Assembly: GCF_019599265.1 (NCBI RefSeq) | Contig: NZ_JAHZTC010000002.1 | Location: 1-64,000, forward strand | Length of the DNA: 64,000 nt | From: Pontibacter sp. HSC-14F20 | GTDB lineage: Bacteria > Bacteroidota > Bacteroidia > Cytophagales > Hymenobacteraceae | Reading direction: 5' to 3' | In this document: one piece after another, positions 25,318 to 33,737 of the stretch | How the letters are laid out: the number at the start of each line of letters is the position of its first letter | Position numbering within the stretch: the first letter of the stretch is position 1 | Notes under the pieces: generated by a model | Told to the model about the DNA's origin: nothing | Databases searched by the model: none | The model's input: the letters and a program-made list of their open reading frames with translations, nothing else | Translations under genes and position numbers: made by a program

Positions 25318-25653
25318 ATGAAAAACCTGCGCGTTTGGAATGGGGCCATTTTGGGAACCTACGCTTTGGCGCTGTTAGTACTGGCCTATTTCTTTTTCGC
25401 GCACGAACTCTACCTCATTTCCTACGAGCCTACCTTACTATCCGACGATTTCATTCTTCGTTTTTTTGCCTTCTGGTTCATCAGCTTTCTGCTCACCATC
25501 ATGGTCTACCTGCTCAACCTGAGCCTGAACTACCTTTGGCTGCCCCGCTCTGAAAAAATTGTGGCTATGCAGGCAGGTAAACTAATATTGGCTGTAGGAC
25601 TTTCAGCTGCTTTTTTTGCGGTCGTGATCGTCACACTCAGCGGCCTGCAGTAA
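25318..25653 (+). CDS. Small membrane protein, 111 residues
   Basis: I recognise no named family. Three membrane segments are visible (about 8-28, 45-70 and 86-108), with a short polar loop LPRSEKIVAMQAGK before the last. It sits 9 nt after the TerB-like gene and is likely co-transcribed with it; it could tether or partner that protein, which is inference. Confidence 0.72.
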   Translation: MKNLRVWNGAILGTYALALLVLAYFFFAHELYLISYEPTLLSDDFILRFFAFWFISFLLTIMVYLLNLSLNYLWLPRSEKIVAMQAGKLILAVGLSAAFFAVVIVTLSGLQ

Positions 25654-25659
25654 TCTCCT

Positions 25660-27420
25660 CTACATAGGCCAGAACACAGGCACCAGGACCAATATCACAA
25701 TCACCAGGATCAAAGTAAGTGGTGAACCAATCCGGATGAAATCCCAGAAGCGGTACTTGCCCGGGCTGTAAACCAGGATGCAGGCAGGTTCAAAAGGCGT
25801 AACCAGCGACACTGAGGCCCCCAGCATAATGGCGATGGCAAAGGCACGCGGATCAGCACCCAGTTCCATGGCAGCCCGCAACGCCACAGGTATAACCACC
25901 AGCGCCGCGGCCGCATTCGACATCGGTTGGGTGAGGATTACGGTCAGGATTACAAAGCCCGCCAGTATACCTGTTGTGCCGCCAATGGGCTCCATCACCT
26001 GCACAATGCCCTGCGCCAGAAACTCGGCGGCACCGGAGTTTTCCATGGCTGCGCCAAAAGCCGTCATGCCTCCTATGAGTATAAGCAGACGCCAGTCGAT
26101 GGCATTGTAGGCTTTCTCGGTACTGATAGCCCGCAGCAGGATACTCGCAACAGCGGCCGATAGGAAAGCGATAGAGAGTGGAAGCAGCTTCAGTGTCCCT
26201 GCCAGTATGGCCAACGCAAAACAGGCAATCACGATCAGACCCTTTTTCTTTTTGTAGAACACTGGCTCAAACTCATCGAGCACGGCAATGTGGTTCGAGT
26301 TGCGGACCTGTTCAAAGCGCTCAGGGGCTCCCTGTACCAGCAGGACATCTCCCATGTGCATTTTTATACTTCCTATTTTACTACGCAGCGTTTCGCCATG
26401 CCGCGAGACAGCCAGCACCACCAGACCAAATCGCCGCAGAAACTCTGACTCTTTAATGGTGCGGTTAATCAGGTTCGACTGCCGGGTGATCATGATTTCG
26501 GCCAGCCGGATATTTTCCGTTTCGAGGTCTTCAGAAATAAGTGCATCGGCCATGATCTGCAGACCTTTGGTTTCCTTTACCTTCAACAGGGTATCGATAT
26601 CTCCCTCCACCAGCAAAATATCATTGGCGCGGATGCGGGTACGGAAGTCGGGCAGGAAGTTTTCTTTGGCGCGGATAACGTTGAGCATGCGCAGGTTCAG
26701 CGTAGTTAGCTCTGAGGTAAAGACCAGCTGCCCTACGAGCGGCGAATCAGGTTGTACCACTACTTCAGTCACATATTTTTGCAGCTTATACTCTTCGGCC
26801 AGTTCCTGGTCGGCGTGGTCCGGCAACATGCGCTGCCCAAAGGTCATCATGTAGATGATACCCACCACAAAGATGATGAAGCCTATACCTGATATCTCGA
26901 ACAGCCCGATCGGTTCCAAACCAGCCTTGGCGATGTAGCCGCTGACAGCCACGTTGGTAGAGGTGCCGATGAGCGTGCAGGTACCTCCCAGAATAGCGGC
27001 ATAGGCCAGCGGCATCAGTAGTTTCGACGCGCTCAGGTTGATGCGTTTGGAGAGGCCGACCAGCGGTGTGATGAACATGGCCGTTACGGTGGTATTGTTC
27101 ATAAAAGCCGAAACCACACCCGTTACCAGCATAATAATAAACAGCATCAGGTTGTTGCTCTGCTGGGCAAGCCGTACGAGCCGTACCACGGCAAAATCGA
27201 GTATACCGGTCTCCTCGAGGGCGGCGCTAAGTATGAAGATGGAGGCAATGATAATGATAAAGTCGCTGCTGAAACCGGCGAAGGCCTCCTCAGGGCTAAT
27301 GATGCGCAAACCTGCCAGAATGATGAGCATGACCAGCGTGACCAACTCAACGGACACCTTTTCGGTTGCGAACAGCACAACCGCTATCACCAGCAAGGTC
27401 AGTACAATGGTTATTTCCAT
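25660..27420 (-). CDS. SLC13-family (divalent anion:sodium) permease with RCK_C domains
   Basis: A 586-residue transporter. Membrane segments flank a soluble central part (about 205-380) with two TrkA-C/RCK_C modules (VVQPDSPLVGQLV; ITRQSNLINRTIKESEFLRR). Hallmarks of the family are AFMNNTTVTAMFITPLV and TCTLIGTSTNVAVSG in the first half and QPMSNAAAALVVIPVALRA in the second, the Asn-Thr/Ser repeats that bind substrate and sodium. Members transport sulfate, dicarboxylates or related anions; the substrate is unknown. The ATG at 27420 directly begins the first helix; an upstream ATG (27477) adds 19 unlikely residues. Confidence 0.87.
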   Translation of the reverse strand: MEITIVLTLLVIAVVLFATEKVSVELVTLVMLIILAGLRIISPEEAFAGFSSDFIIIIASIFILSAALEETGILDFAVVRLVRLAQQSNNLMLFIIMLVTGVVSAFMNNTTVTAMFITPLVGLSKRINLSASKLLMPLAYAAILGGTCTLIGTSTNVAVSGYIAKAGLEPIGLFEISGIGFIIFVVGIIYMMTFGQRMLPDHADQELAEEYKLQKYVTEVVVQPDSPLVGQLVFTSELTTLNLRMLNVIRAKENFLPDFRTRIRANDILLVEGDIDTLLKVKETKGLQIMADALISEDLETENIRLAEIMITRQSNLINRTIKESEFLRRFGLVVLAVSRHGETLRSKIGSIKMHMGDVLLVQGAPERFEQVRNSNHIAVLDEFEPVFYKKKKGLIVIACFALAILAGTLKLLPLSIAFLSAAVASILLRAISTEKAYNAIDWRLLILIGGMTAFGAAMENSGAAEFLAQGIVQVMEPIGGTTGILAGFVILTVILTQPMSNAAAALVVIPVALRAAMELGADPRAFAIAIMLGASVSLVTPFEPACILVYSPGKYRFWDFIRIGSPLTLILVIVILVLVPVFWPM

Positions 27421-27576
27421 AGAAGACGATTGGAAGCACACCAGATAGAAGGTGTAGCAACGGCTTTTACGTGACAAAGCCGCTCCCGATAGTCTCTTAC
27501 CGGAAAATATTTGCAGTGCCAGCTCTTTATACCTGATCAGGACACCGTTTGGGTTCCCCCTATCAGGTATAGCAGG

Positions 27577-28767
27577 TTAAGCTAAAGCCTCGTCAATAGA
27601 GGTCAGGATGATCTGGCAGGCCTCGCGGATCTGCGCTTCGGTGATGGTGAGTGGTGGTGCGATGCGCATGGAGTTTTCGCAGAACAGGAACCAGTCAGTC
27701 AGCACGCCGTTGAGGATGGCCCGGTCGATCACCGCTTTTAAGACCTCAAACGACTCGAATTCTGCTGCCATCATCAGCCCTTGGTTGCGTATACCATTGA
27801 TGCGCGGATGCACGAGTAACTGCTTAATCAGCTCGGCTTTTTGTGCGACGCCCTCCAGCAGGTTTTCTTCCTCAATGACCTGTAGCGTGGCAAGAGAGGC
27901 AGCGCAACTCACCGGGTGTCCGCCAAAGGTAGAGCAGTGGCCCAGAATCGGCTCGGTTTTAAAAACAGACATGATTTCCTGCGGTGCAATGAAAGCACCT
28001 ATCGGCATGCCGCCTCCCATCCCTTTGGCGCAGACCAGTATGTCCGGCTCTATGCCGAACTGCTCAAAGGCCCAGAAGGTGCCCGTTCTGCCGAAGCCAC
28101 ATTGTATCTCATCCAGAATTAGCAGCGTGCCGGTCTGGTTGCAGCGTTCCCGTAGTTGCTTCAGGTAATCCTTCTCCGGCACACGAACACCAGCCTCTCC
28201 CTGCACAGTCTCTATCAAAACCGCGGCTGTACGCGCTGTTATTTGCTCCAGGTCTGCGACGCTATTGTAATGGATGTGGCGCACGTCGGGCAGGAGCGGA
28301 CGAAAGGCATTCTTAAAGCTTTCGCTGCCGTTCATCGAAAGGGCACCCTGTGTAGAGCCGTGGTAGGCGTTGTAGCATGAAATCAGCTCGGTGCGGCCGG
28401 TATAGCGTTTTGCCAGTTTCAGGGCACCTTCCACCGCCTCTGCCCCGGAGTTGAGCAGGTAGGTGTTATTGAGTCGATCAGGTAATGTGCCGCTAAGAGC
28501 ATGGGCCAGCTGTACCTGCGGCGCCTGTACAAACTCGCCGTATACCATCAGGTGCATGTAACGGTCAAGCTGGTCATGAATGGCCCGTAGCACTTTCGGG
28601 TGGCGGTGCCCCACATTGCTCACGCCTATACCTGAAATCAGGTCGATGTAGCGGTGGCCATCACTGCCATACATGTAAATTCCTTCTGCCTTCTCCACTT
28701 CGATCATCAGCGGAAAGTCACTTGTCTGCGCCTGGTGCTGCAAAAACAGCTGTCTCAATGATACCAT
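27577..28767 (-). CDS. Class III aminotransferase (PLP-dependent)
   Basis: A 396-residue fold-type I enzyme of the ornithine/acetylornithine aminotransferase group. Motifs: YIDLISGIGVSNVGHRHPKV, NSGAEAVEGALKLAKRY, LLILDEIQCGFGRTGTFWA with the PLP-contacting Asp, and VCAKGMGGGMPIGAF containing the Schiff-base Lys. The exact amino donor and acceptor cannot be read from sequence, and no arginine-biosynthesis neighbours are present. The ATG at 28767 is chosen over one 11 codons upstream because conserved sequence begins MVSLRQLF. Confidence 0.88.
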   Translation of the reverse strand: MVSLRQLFLQHQAQTSDFPLMIEVEKAEGIYMYGSDGHRYIDLISGIGVSNVGHRHPKVLRAIHDQLDRYMHLMVYGEFVQAPQVQLAHALSGTLPDRLNNTYLLNSGAEAVEGALKLAKRYTGRTELISCYNAYHGSTQGALSMNGSESFKNAFRPLLPDVRHIHYNSVADLEQITARTAAVLIETVQGEAGVRVPEKDYLKQLRERCNQTGTLLILDEIQCGFGRTGTFWAFEQFGIEPDILVCAKGMGGGMPIGAFIAPQEIMSVFKTEPILGHCSTFGGHPVSCAASLATLQVIEEENLLEGVAQKAELIKQLLVHPRINGIRNQGLMMAAEFESFEVLKAVIDRAILNGVLTDWFLFCENSMRIAPPLTITEAQIREACQIILTSIDEALA

Positions 28768-28905
28768 GCCGCAATTTAGGCAATTTGAAGCTTTGCTCAC
28801 ACCATTTATACTTTCCGGCTAGTCAAAATTGGCTGCTGTTCGTACAATATGAGGGGCCGGTAAAAAGCCCGGCTTTAGATGTTGAACTTTAAAAAGGAGG
28901 ATCAA

Positions 28906-29082
28906 ATGCCACAAGGAGATAAATCATCTTACACAGATAAGCAGAAACGCCAGGCAGAGCATATTGAAAAAAGCTACGAGAAAAAAGGCGTGAGCAATGA
29001 AGAAGCTGAAAAGCGTGCCTGGGCAACAGTAAACAAGCAAGACGGAGGCGGCAAGAAAAGCGGCTCCGGAAGAGGCAAATAA
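28906..29082 (+). CDS. Small basic hydrophilic protein (plasmid-stabilisation-like annotation)
   Basis: A 58-residue protein, MPQGDKSSYTDKQKRQAEHI followed by an AEKRAWATVNK block and a Gly/Lys/Ser-rich tail. Near-identical short proteins are found widely in bacteria and are often labelled plasmid stabilisation protein, with no demonstrated role. A strong AAGGAGG lies 5 nt before the ATG at 28906, unusual for this phylum and the reason for choosing this start over the ATG at 28879. Confidence 0.8.
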   Translation: MPQGDKSSYTDKQKRQAEHIEKSYEKKGVSNEEAEKRAWATVNKQDGGGKKSGSGRGK

Positions 29083-29115
29083 GGTATAGAAACCTACATT
29101 AAGAGATAGATAAAA

Positions 29116-29147
29116 GAAAGACCGGAAGTGTTTGCTTCCGGCCTTTC
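29116..29147. terminator. Bidirectional terminator
   Basis: GAAAGACCGGAAG and CTTCCGGCCTTTC form a 13-bp stem with one mismatch between two convergent genes. Confidence 0.8.
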
Positions 29148-29151
29148 TCGT

Positions 29152-30246
29152 CTATGGGTAATTGTTGGTATGCGCCTGTGGATCGTCTTCGTCCAGGGAG
29201 GCAGATACCGTAGGTGGTATACCTTGCAATGGTCTGTTGTGAGAAAACGGACGCTCCCGCATGGCACGCTCCTGCTGTTTTTGATGATTACTCCTCTTAC
29301 GGCGGGCATATGCTACCAGGGCCATGCCAGCCAGCGCGACTATACCTGTCGCGGCCATTACTTTCGGTATGGTGTTGTCAGGGGCGGGAGGTACGGAGAG
29401 CACGCCCTGCTCGTCGGCAATGGCGGGCTCATGCACATACCGGCCATGAACCGGCACCGCCAGCGACCAGAAATCCTTTACAAGTTGTTCAAGCTGTCGC
29501 ATGAGCTGCGTGCCTTCCATCGGCAGTCCGTGTCCGGTAGCTGCCACACTGGGGTTTAGCTCCATCAGTTTCTCCACGGAGCGGTGCGCCGAGCCCCAGT
29601 CGGAGGTATAGTATTTAGGAGGGCCATGCACTTCTCGTTTCTGCGTCATCACCGCCAACATCGACTCACCGTCGCGTGTGACGAAGGCGTCGCCTGCCAG
29701 TAGTACCCGGTCACGCTCCCGGAAAAAAGAAACGTGTCCTGCCGTATGGCCAGGTGTGTGGATCCAGCGCCATTCGGGCAGGCCGGGAACAGAGCCATCG
29801 GTTGGCAGCAGCTCTAGGTTCTCATGTATATCAATAGGTTTTTTAGGGTATAGGAACGACATGTACGCCATACCGCCGCCGCCCACACTCGGGTCTGGTG
29901 GCGGATAAGATGATTTTCCGTTCAGATAGGGCATCTCCAGCGGATGGGCGTACACGGGTACTTCCCATTCCCGGGCCAGCTCCTTTACAGCGCCGATGTG
30001 ATCAAAATGGCCGTGGGTAAGCAGGATGGCTTTGGGACGGTTGCCCCCGAACAGTTCATCCACCACTTTCCGGATCTTATCCGCGGAGCCGTACATGCCG
30101 GCGTCCACGAGTACCCACGAGTGGTCAGGTGATGTTACAAAGTAGAGATTGACAAATACGGTCTTGAGTCCCCATACTCCCGGTGCAACTGCAAAAGCTT
30201 CCTTGCTATCGTGGGTCGAGGTACGATAAGTAGTTTCCATAGGCAT
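29152..30246 (-). CDS. MBL-fold hydrolase with C-terminal membrane anchor
   Basis: A 364-residue protein. The first 270 residues form a metallo-beta-lactamase domain: LLTHGHFDHIGAVKEL (metal site), the ligand His in HTPGHTAGHVSFF, Asp in LLAGDAFVT and His in ATGHGLPMEG. A single membrane helix follows (about 305-325, KVMAATGIVALAGMALVAYA), then a basic proline-rich tail with ARRKRSNHQKQQERAMRE. The basic tail suggests the C-terminus is inside, but the orientation of the catalytic domain is uncertain because no signal peptide is visible. The substrate is unknown. Confidence 0.85.
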   Translation of the reverse strand: MPMETTYRTSTHDSKEAFAVAPGVWGLKTVFVNLYFVTSPDHSWVLVDAGMYGSADKIRKVVDELFGGNRPKAILLTHGHFDHIGAVKELAREWEVPVYAHPLEMPYLNGKSSYPPPDPSVGGGGMAYMSFLYPKKPIDIHENLELLPTDGSVPGLPEWRWIHTPGHTAGHVSFFRERDRVLLAGDAFVTRDGESMLAVMTQKREVHGPPKYYTSDWGSAHRSVEKLMELNPSVAATGHGLPMEGTQLMRQLEQLVKDFWSLAVPVHGRYVHEPAIADEQGVLSVPPAPDNTIPKVMAATGIVALAGMALVAYARRKRSNHQKQQERAMRERPFSHNRPLQGIPPTVSASLDEDDPQAHTNNYP

Positions 30247-30547
30247 TCACCATGTTTTGATTTCAAATGATAACGGGCGGAATATATACTACGGCTGTCG
30301 TGGTAATTGGCTGCAGTGAGCGGGCATATTCAGCGCTGATTTGTCTGGTTGTCATATATTATACCTGAAAAGAGTGACTTTGCTGCCAAAATGCTAGCTA
30401 TACCCGACATGAAGAAGCCTGGTGTATACCTCACAATAAAGGCATACTTTTTGTGTTTATACCTGCGCAGACCTTCACTAAAATTAATGTGGACAATGTT
30501 TCCTGATTGGCAGGAATTATTTATCTTTCTGAAAACGTTACATACAC
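30247..30547. other. Divergent intergenic stretch
   Basis: No gene or stable structure is seen. Three TATACCT copies occur within about 100 nt (near 30359, 30426 and 30460), one of the denser clusters of this motif. Confidence 0.5.
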
Positions 30548-30808
30548 ATGGTAAATTTATTTGTTCCCCCCAGCTATATGGCCGTCTACGCGAAGTGTGT
30601 GGATGCGTCTATGCCGGCTTTCGAACCGGAAGAGTGGATCGAGGAAGGGCGAGTGTATCCTGTGAAGCACTTTACCGAGCCCCTCAACCAGGGTGACGGC
30701 TTTGCCGTGACGATCATGGATGAGGACGGCGTGGAGATCCATCCTTCTTCTTCGCACTGGAGTTTTGCCTCCACTAGATTTGAATTGTACACCCTCCATT
30801 TGAATTAA
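30548..30808 (+). CDS. Conserved hypothetical protein, 86 residues
   Basis: No named family is recognised. The sequence, with YAKCVDASMPAF, RVYPVKHFTEPLNQGDGFAV and HPSSSHWSFASTRFELY, has the look of a compact beta-rich domain. It is followed by a terminator hairpin, supporting it as an independent gene. Function unknown. Confidence 0.65.
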   Translation: MVNLFVPPSYMAVYAKCVDASMPAFEPEEWIEEGRVYPVKHFTEPLNQGDGFAVTIMDEDGVEIHPSSSHWSFASTRFELYTLHLN

Positions 30809-30840
30809 TATCAAAACTGCTGATATTTTCGTTAACCAAT

Positions 30841-30865
30841 AAGGCTGCCCCGGCAGCCTTTTTCT
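30841..30865 (+). terminator. Intrinsic terminator
   Basis: AAGGCTGCC and GGCAGCCTT form a tight hairpin followed by a T-run. Confidence 0.8.
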
Positions 30866-30890
30866 TTGCTTAAGTATGGAGTAGATTTTA

Positions 30891-31139
30891 ATGTTGAGTA
30901 TCGCTGAGTTTAATTTGCTTTCGCCCCGCGAACAAGCCGCCATGGTGCTGGAACAGGGCCGCTACCTGCATCATATTATTCGTGGGTGGTGCAAAATTGA
31001 TTTGTACTGGTTTCATAACTATTATGTGGAGGTTTGGTTCTTGTACGATCTGAAAACCATCGGGCTGGTTCGCACCCTCACCAACAAGGCCTCGCTGGAC
31101 CCTTACCTTGAAACAATCAAGCTCAAAGTCAAAACCTAG
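30891..31139 (+). CDS. Conserved hypothetical protein, 82 residues
   Basis: A small soluble protein beginning MLSIAEFNLLSPREQAAMVL, with a central WCKIDLYWFHNYYVEVWF stretch rich in aromatics and a C-terminal YLETIKLKVK. It resembles small Bacteroidota proteins of unknown function. It lies between a terminator and the pepE promoter and appears monocistronic. Confidence 0.65.
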   Translation: MLSIAEFNLLSPREQAAMVLEQGRYLHHIIRGWCKIDLYWFHNYYVEVWFLYDLKTIGLVRTLTNKASLDPYLETIKLKVKT

Positions 31140-31233
31140 GTATAGCTGCACTGCCATTCTTCAAGCATTCAGATCGTGTACAGGTATAGCAGTTGTTTGT
31201 GGGGAGAATAAGCGGGGGTTTGCCGGAATTTGG

Positions 31234-31241
31234 TACTTTTG
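31234..31241 (+). promoter_or_regulatory. -7 element before pepE
   Basis: TACTTTTG is a perfect TAnnTTTG box, 38 nt before the pepE ATG. No good -33 TTTG lies at the usual distance. Confidence 0.4.
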
Positions 31242-31279
31242 CAGGTATACGATACCGGTATCATCCATAATCGAGACAA

Positions 31280-32014
31280 ATGAAAAAAGCCTTACCAAAG
31301 AAAGATATCCTTTTAGTCAGTACTTCTACCACCCATGGCACAGACTACCTGGAGCACTGCCAGAGCGAGATAAAAGAGTTGTTAGGCGACCGCAAGAACA
31401 TCCTGTTTATACCTTATGCCCGTCCGGGCGGCATCTCTCACGCAGACTACACAGCCAAGGCAGGCGAAGCCTTTGAAGCAATGGGCATCAAATTAAGCAG
31501 TGTACACGAGGCCGAAAACCCGGTTGCGGCCGTAGAGCAGGCGGAGGCGGTTTTTATAGGCGGAGGTAATACATTTCTGCTGTTGCGCCAGCTCTATGCC
31601 AACAAACTGATCGAGCCGCTGCAGAAGCGGGTGGAGCAGGGCATGCCGTACATGGGCACGAGCGCCGGCACCAACGTGGCGGGCAAAACCATCGGTACTA
31701 CTAACGACATGCCTATTGTGTTCCCTAAATCATTCGATGCACTACAGCTGGTGCCTTTCAACATCAATCCCCACTACCTTGACCCGCTACCTGATACGAC
31801 CCACATGGGCGAAACGCGCGAGACGCGCATTCAGGAGTTTCATGTGCACAACCGTCAGCCTGTAGTGGGTTTGCGTGAGGGCAGTATGCTGCGCATCAAA
31901 GGAGATAAGATCAACCTGTTGGGGCCTCATACAGCGCGCGTCTTTTTGCAGGGTAAGCCCGCCATGGAATTTAAGTCCACGGACGATATACAATTCTTGC
32001 TGGAAGCTTACTGA
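31280..32014 (+). CDS. pepE: Dipeptidase E (alpha-aspartyl dipeptidase, S51)
   Basis: A 244-residue cytoplasmic serine peptidase that removes N-terminal Asp from dipeptides. The nucleophile elbow YMGTSAGTNVAGKTI, the upstream AVFIGGGNTFLLLRQLY block and NINPHYLDP with the catalytic His are visible, and the length is typical of PepE. It is the second S51 enzyme in the window and could process Asp-Arg products of the cyanophycinase at 3,385, though Asp-Arg from that enzyme is beta-linked. Confidence 0.92.
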   Translation: MKKALPKKDILLVSTSTTHGTDYLEHCQSEIKELLGDRKNILFIPYARPGGISHADYTAKAGEAFEAMGIKLSSVHEAENPVAAVEQAEAVFIGGGNTFLLLRQLYANKLIEPLQKRVEQGMPYMGTSAGTNVAGKTIGTTNDMPIVFPKSFDALQLVPFNINPHYLDPLPDTTHMGETRETRIQEFHVHNRQPVVGLREGSMLRIKGDKINLLGPHTARVFLQGKPAMEFKSTDDIQFLLEAY

Positions 32015-32033
32015 AAAGAAAACCAGTAAAAGC

Positions 32034-32069
32034 AAAAGCCCCTGCCATCTCATTAGCAGGGGCTTTTTT
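32034..32069. terminator. Bidirectional terminator after pepE
   Basis: AAAAGCCCCTGC and GCAGGGGCTTTT form a perfect 12-bp stem with a T-run on both strands. Confidence 0.85.
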
Positions 32070-32135
32070 GAAAAAAACAAGGCAAAATGCCAGGTCCTTT
32101 TACTGTTCTCACTATAATTATCTATTCAAAAAAAA

Positions 32136-32582
32136 CTACTGTGCTCTGTTATTGGCCTCCAGTTTTTTCAGGAGGAGCTTGGTGAACTCACGCTCACTAC
32201 GGTATAGTTTGATAACCTGGTTAGAGGAAATCACGCGCTGGTAACGCGACACATACTCTTTTTCCAGTTCCAGTTCTTTTTCGCGGGTGTTGAACATGCC
32301 ATCCAGACGGGCTTTCGCCTCCTGATCGCTCAGTTCGTCCACGTCTTGGCGGTAACCGCTGCGATAGGAGCGGACCAGTTCACGGCGCTTGGCTTCGTAC
32401 TCATTATAAAGCGGCCAGAACTTCTGCGACTGTTCGGCTGTCAGTCCCATCTTGTCAGTTAAAAAAGCCACTTTGGCTGCTTCCACGTTTTTGTCCTGCG
32501 AGCGGCCAGACTGTGCCATGGCTGCGGTGCTGCCAAACGTAAATGCGCAAAAAAGAAATAAAATAAAGGGCAATCTTTTCAT
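32136..32582 (-). CDS. Spy/CpxP-like periplasmic protein
   Basis: A signal peptide (about 1-23, ending AMAQ) precedes a helical domain of about 120 residues with the pattern FLTDKMGLTAEQSQKFWPLY and NEYEAKRREL typical of small Bacteroidota Spy/CpxP-like proteins found beside ECF sigma factors. It is last in a three-gene operon with a sigma factor and a single-pass membrane protein (7-nt gap to the latter). It may act as a periplasmic sensor or chaperone for that system, which is inference. Confidence 0.78.
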   Translation of the reverse strand: MKRLPFILFLFCAFTFGSTAAMAQSGRSQDKNVEAAKVAFLTDKMGLTAEQSQKFWPLYNEYEAKRRELVRSYRSGYRQDVDELSDQEAKARLDGMFNTREKELELEKEYVSRYQRVISSNQVIKLYRSEREFTKLLLKKLEANNRAQ

Positions 32583-32589
32583 GTGTGTA

Positions 32590-33030
32590 TTAGTAGTCAG
32601 TCATATCCAGTTGGTAATACTCGAGTTCTTCTTCGGCTGCTTTCGGACTTACGTTCAAAAACTCTGCTGTCATATCAGGGTCGGAGAGTGAAGGCATCTC
32701 GGCAAAATCAGAACTCTCGAGCACGGCATAGGTGCTCAGGTAATCCATGATCGCTTCGTCGGCCACGGTGGCCAGAATGACTGCTGATTTCTCTTTTTCC
32801 TGACGCAGTTGCGAGAAGTACACGATGCCTGCCACCAAAAGCAGCACCAGCGGTGCCATGGCCAACTTCAACGGCTTCCATGCAGCGGCATACCACGGGG
32901 CAGGGCTATACCCGGCACCAGCAGTGCGCTCCATGATCTGCGCAGGCAGCCGGTCGAAGTACTTTTCCGGTACCTCGTAGATGTTGCGCTTGGGCAGGTC
33001 GCTTAGTTTAAAATCGTTTTTCATGGTCAT
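32590..33030 (-). CDS. Single-pass membrane protein, candidate anti-sigma factor
   Basis: A 146-residue protein with a cytoplasmic N-terminus (about 1-52, LSDLPKRNIYEVPEKYFDRL), one membrane helix (about 53-70, LKLAMAPLVLLLVAGIVYF) and an acidic C-terminus with LNVSPKAAEEELEYYQ. It sits directly downstream of an ECF sigma gene and upstream of a Spy-like gene. That position and topology fit an anti-sigma factor, although I see no ZAS-type Cys/His motif. A 16-bp perfect palindrome lies in the gap to the sigma gene. Confidence 0.72.
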   Translation of the reverse strand: MTMKNDFKLSDLPKRNIYEVPEKYFDRLPAQIMERTAGAGYSPAPWYAAAWKPLKLAMAPLVLLLVAGIVYFSQLRQEKEKSAVILATVADEAIMDYLSTYAVLESSDFAEMPSLSDPDMTAEFLNVSPKAAEEELEYYQLDMTDY

Positions 33031-33050
33031 TGTACTTATGGGTTAGATAG

Positions 33051-33066
33051 CTATAGCGCGCTATAG
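33051..33066. promoter_or_regulatory. 16-bp perfect palindrome in sigma/anti-sigma gap
   Basis: CTATAGCGCGCTATAG is fully self-complementary and occupies much of the 37-nt space between the sigma stop and the next start. It may be an operator or a small RNA structure affecting translation of the downstream gene. Confidence 0.5.
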
Positions 33067-33067
33067 T

Positions 33068-33607
33068 TTAATCCTGTTTAATAAATTCTTCAATTTTTTT
33101 TACTGCGTGATGATAAGAGGCCTTTAAAGCGCCCACCGAAGTGCCCAGAATCTCAGACATTTCCTCGTATTTCAGCTCGTCGTAGTACTTCATGTTAAAG
33201 ACCAGTCGTTGCTTGTCTGGCAGCTTTAGCAATGCTTTTTGCAGTTTGAGTTGTATCTCGTCTCCGTCAATATCCGGTGAGGAATCGATCTTCTCTGTGA
33301 GCTCGGCGGCTACATCGTTTATGGGCAAGAAGAATTTTTTGCGCTTACTCGAAAGGAAGGTAAGGCACTCGTTGGTGGCAATACGGTAAAGCCAGGTATA
33401 AAGCTGCGCATCCTGCCGGAAATTCTCCAGGTTCTTCCATACCTTGATAAAGACCTCCTGCGTCAGATCATCGGCGTCGTCGTGGTCGATCACCATCTTC
33501 CGGATGTGCCAGTAAATTTTTTGCTGGTACTTCCGGACAAGCTGGTTGAAGGCCAGGTTGCGGCTATCGGGGTTGGCGAATTTTTCTAAGATCTCTTTGT
33601 CTTCCAC
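33068..33607 (-). CDS. ECF-type RNA polymerase sigma factor
   Basis: A 179-residue sigma factor with region 2 (VRKYQQKIYWHIRKMV; DADDLTQEVFIKVWKNL; QDAQLYTWLYRIATNECL) and region 4 (LPDKQRLVFNMKYYDELKYEEM; SVGALKASYHHAVKKIEE). It heads the operon with a candidate anti-sigma membrane protein and a Spy-like periplasmic protein, a common Bacteroidota arrangement for envelope-stress sensing. Confidence 0.93.
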   Translation of the reverse strand: MEDKEILEKFANPDSRNLAFNQLVRKYQQKIYWHIRKMVIDHDDADDLTQEVFIKVWKNLENFRQDAQLYTWLYRIATNECLTFLSSKRKKFFLPINDVAAELTEKIDSSPDIDGDEIQLKLQKALLKLPDKQRLVFNMKYYDELKYEEMSEILGTSVGALKASYHHAVKKIEEFIKQD

Positions 33608-33664
33608 GTGTCAGGGAGCAGGGGCAGGGCGGTTATACCTCTCTGAATATGCAATATAATGCAT

Positions 33665-33711
33665 AAAAACAGAAGGGGCTGCACTTTAGCAGTACAGCCC
33701 CTTCTGTTTTT
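33665..33711. terminator. Long hairpin terminator
   Basis: A perfect 17-bp stem: AAAAACAGAAGGGGCTG (33665-33681) and its complement (33695-33711). Genes on both sides are on the minus strand, so it ends the transketolase transcript and separates it from the sigma operon. An AGGTATA copy lies close by at 33720. Confidence 0.85.
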
Positions 33712-33737
33712 CTAAAATAAGGTATAACCCTTATGTA

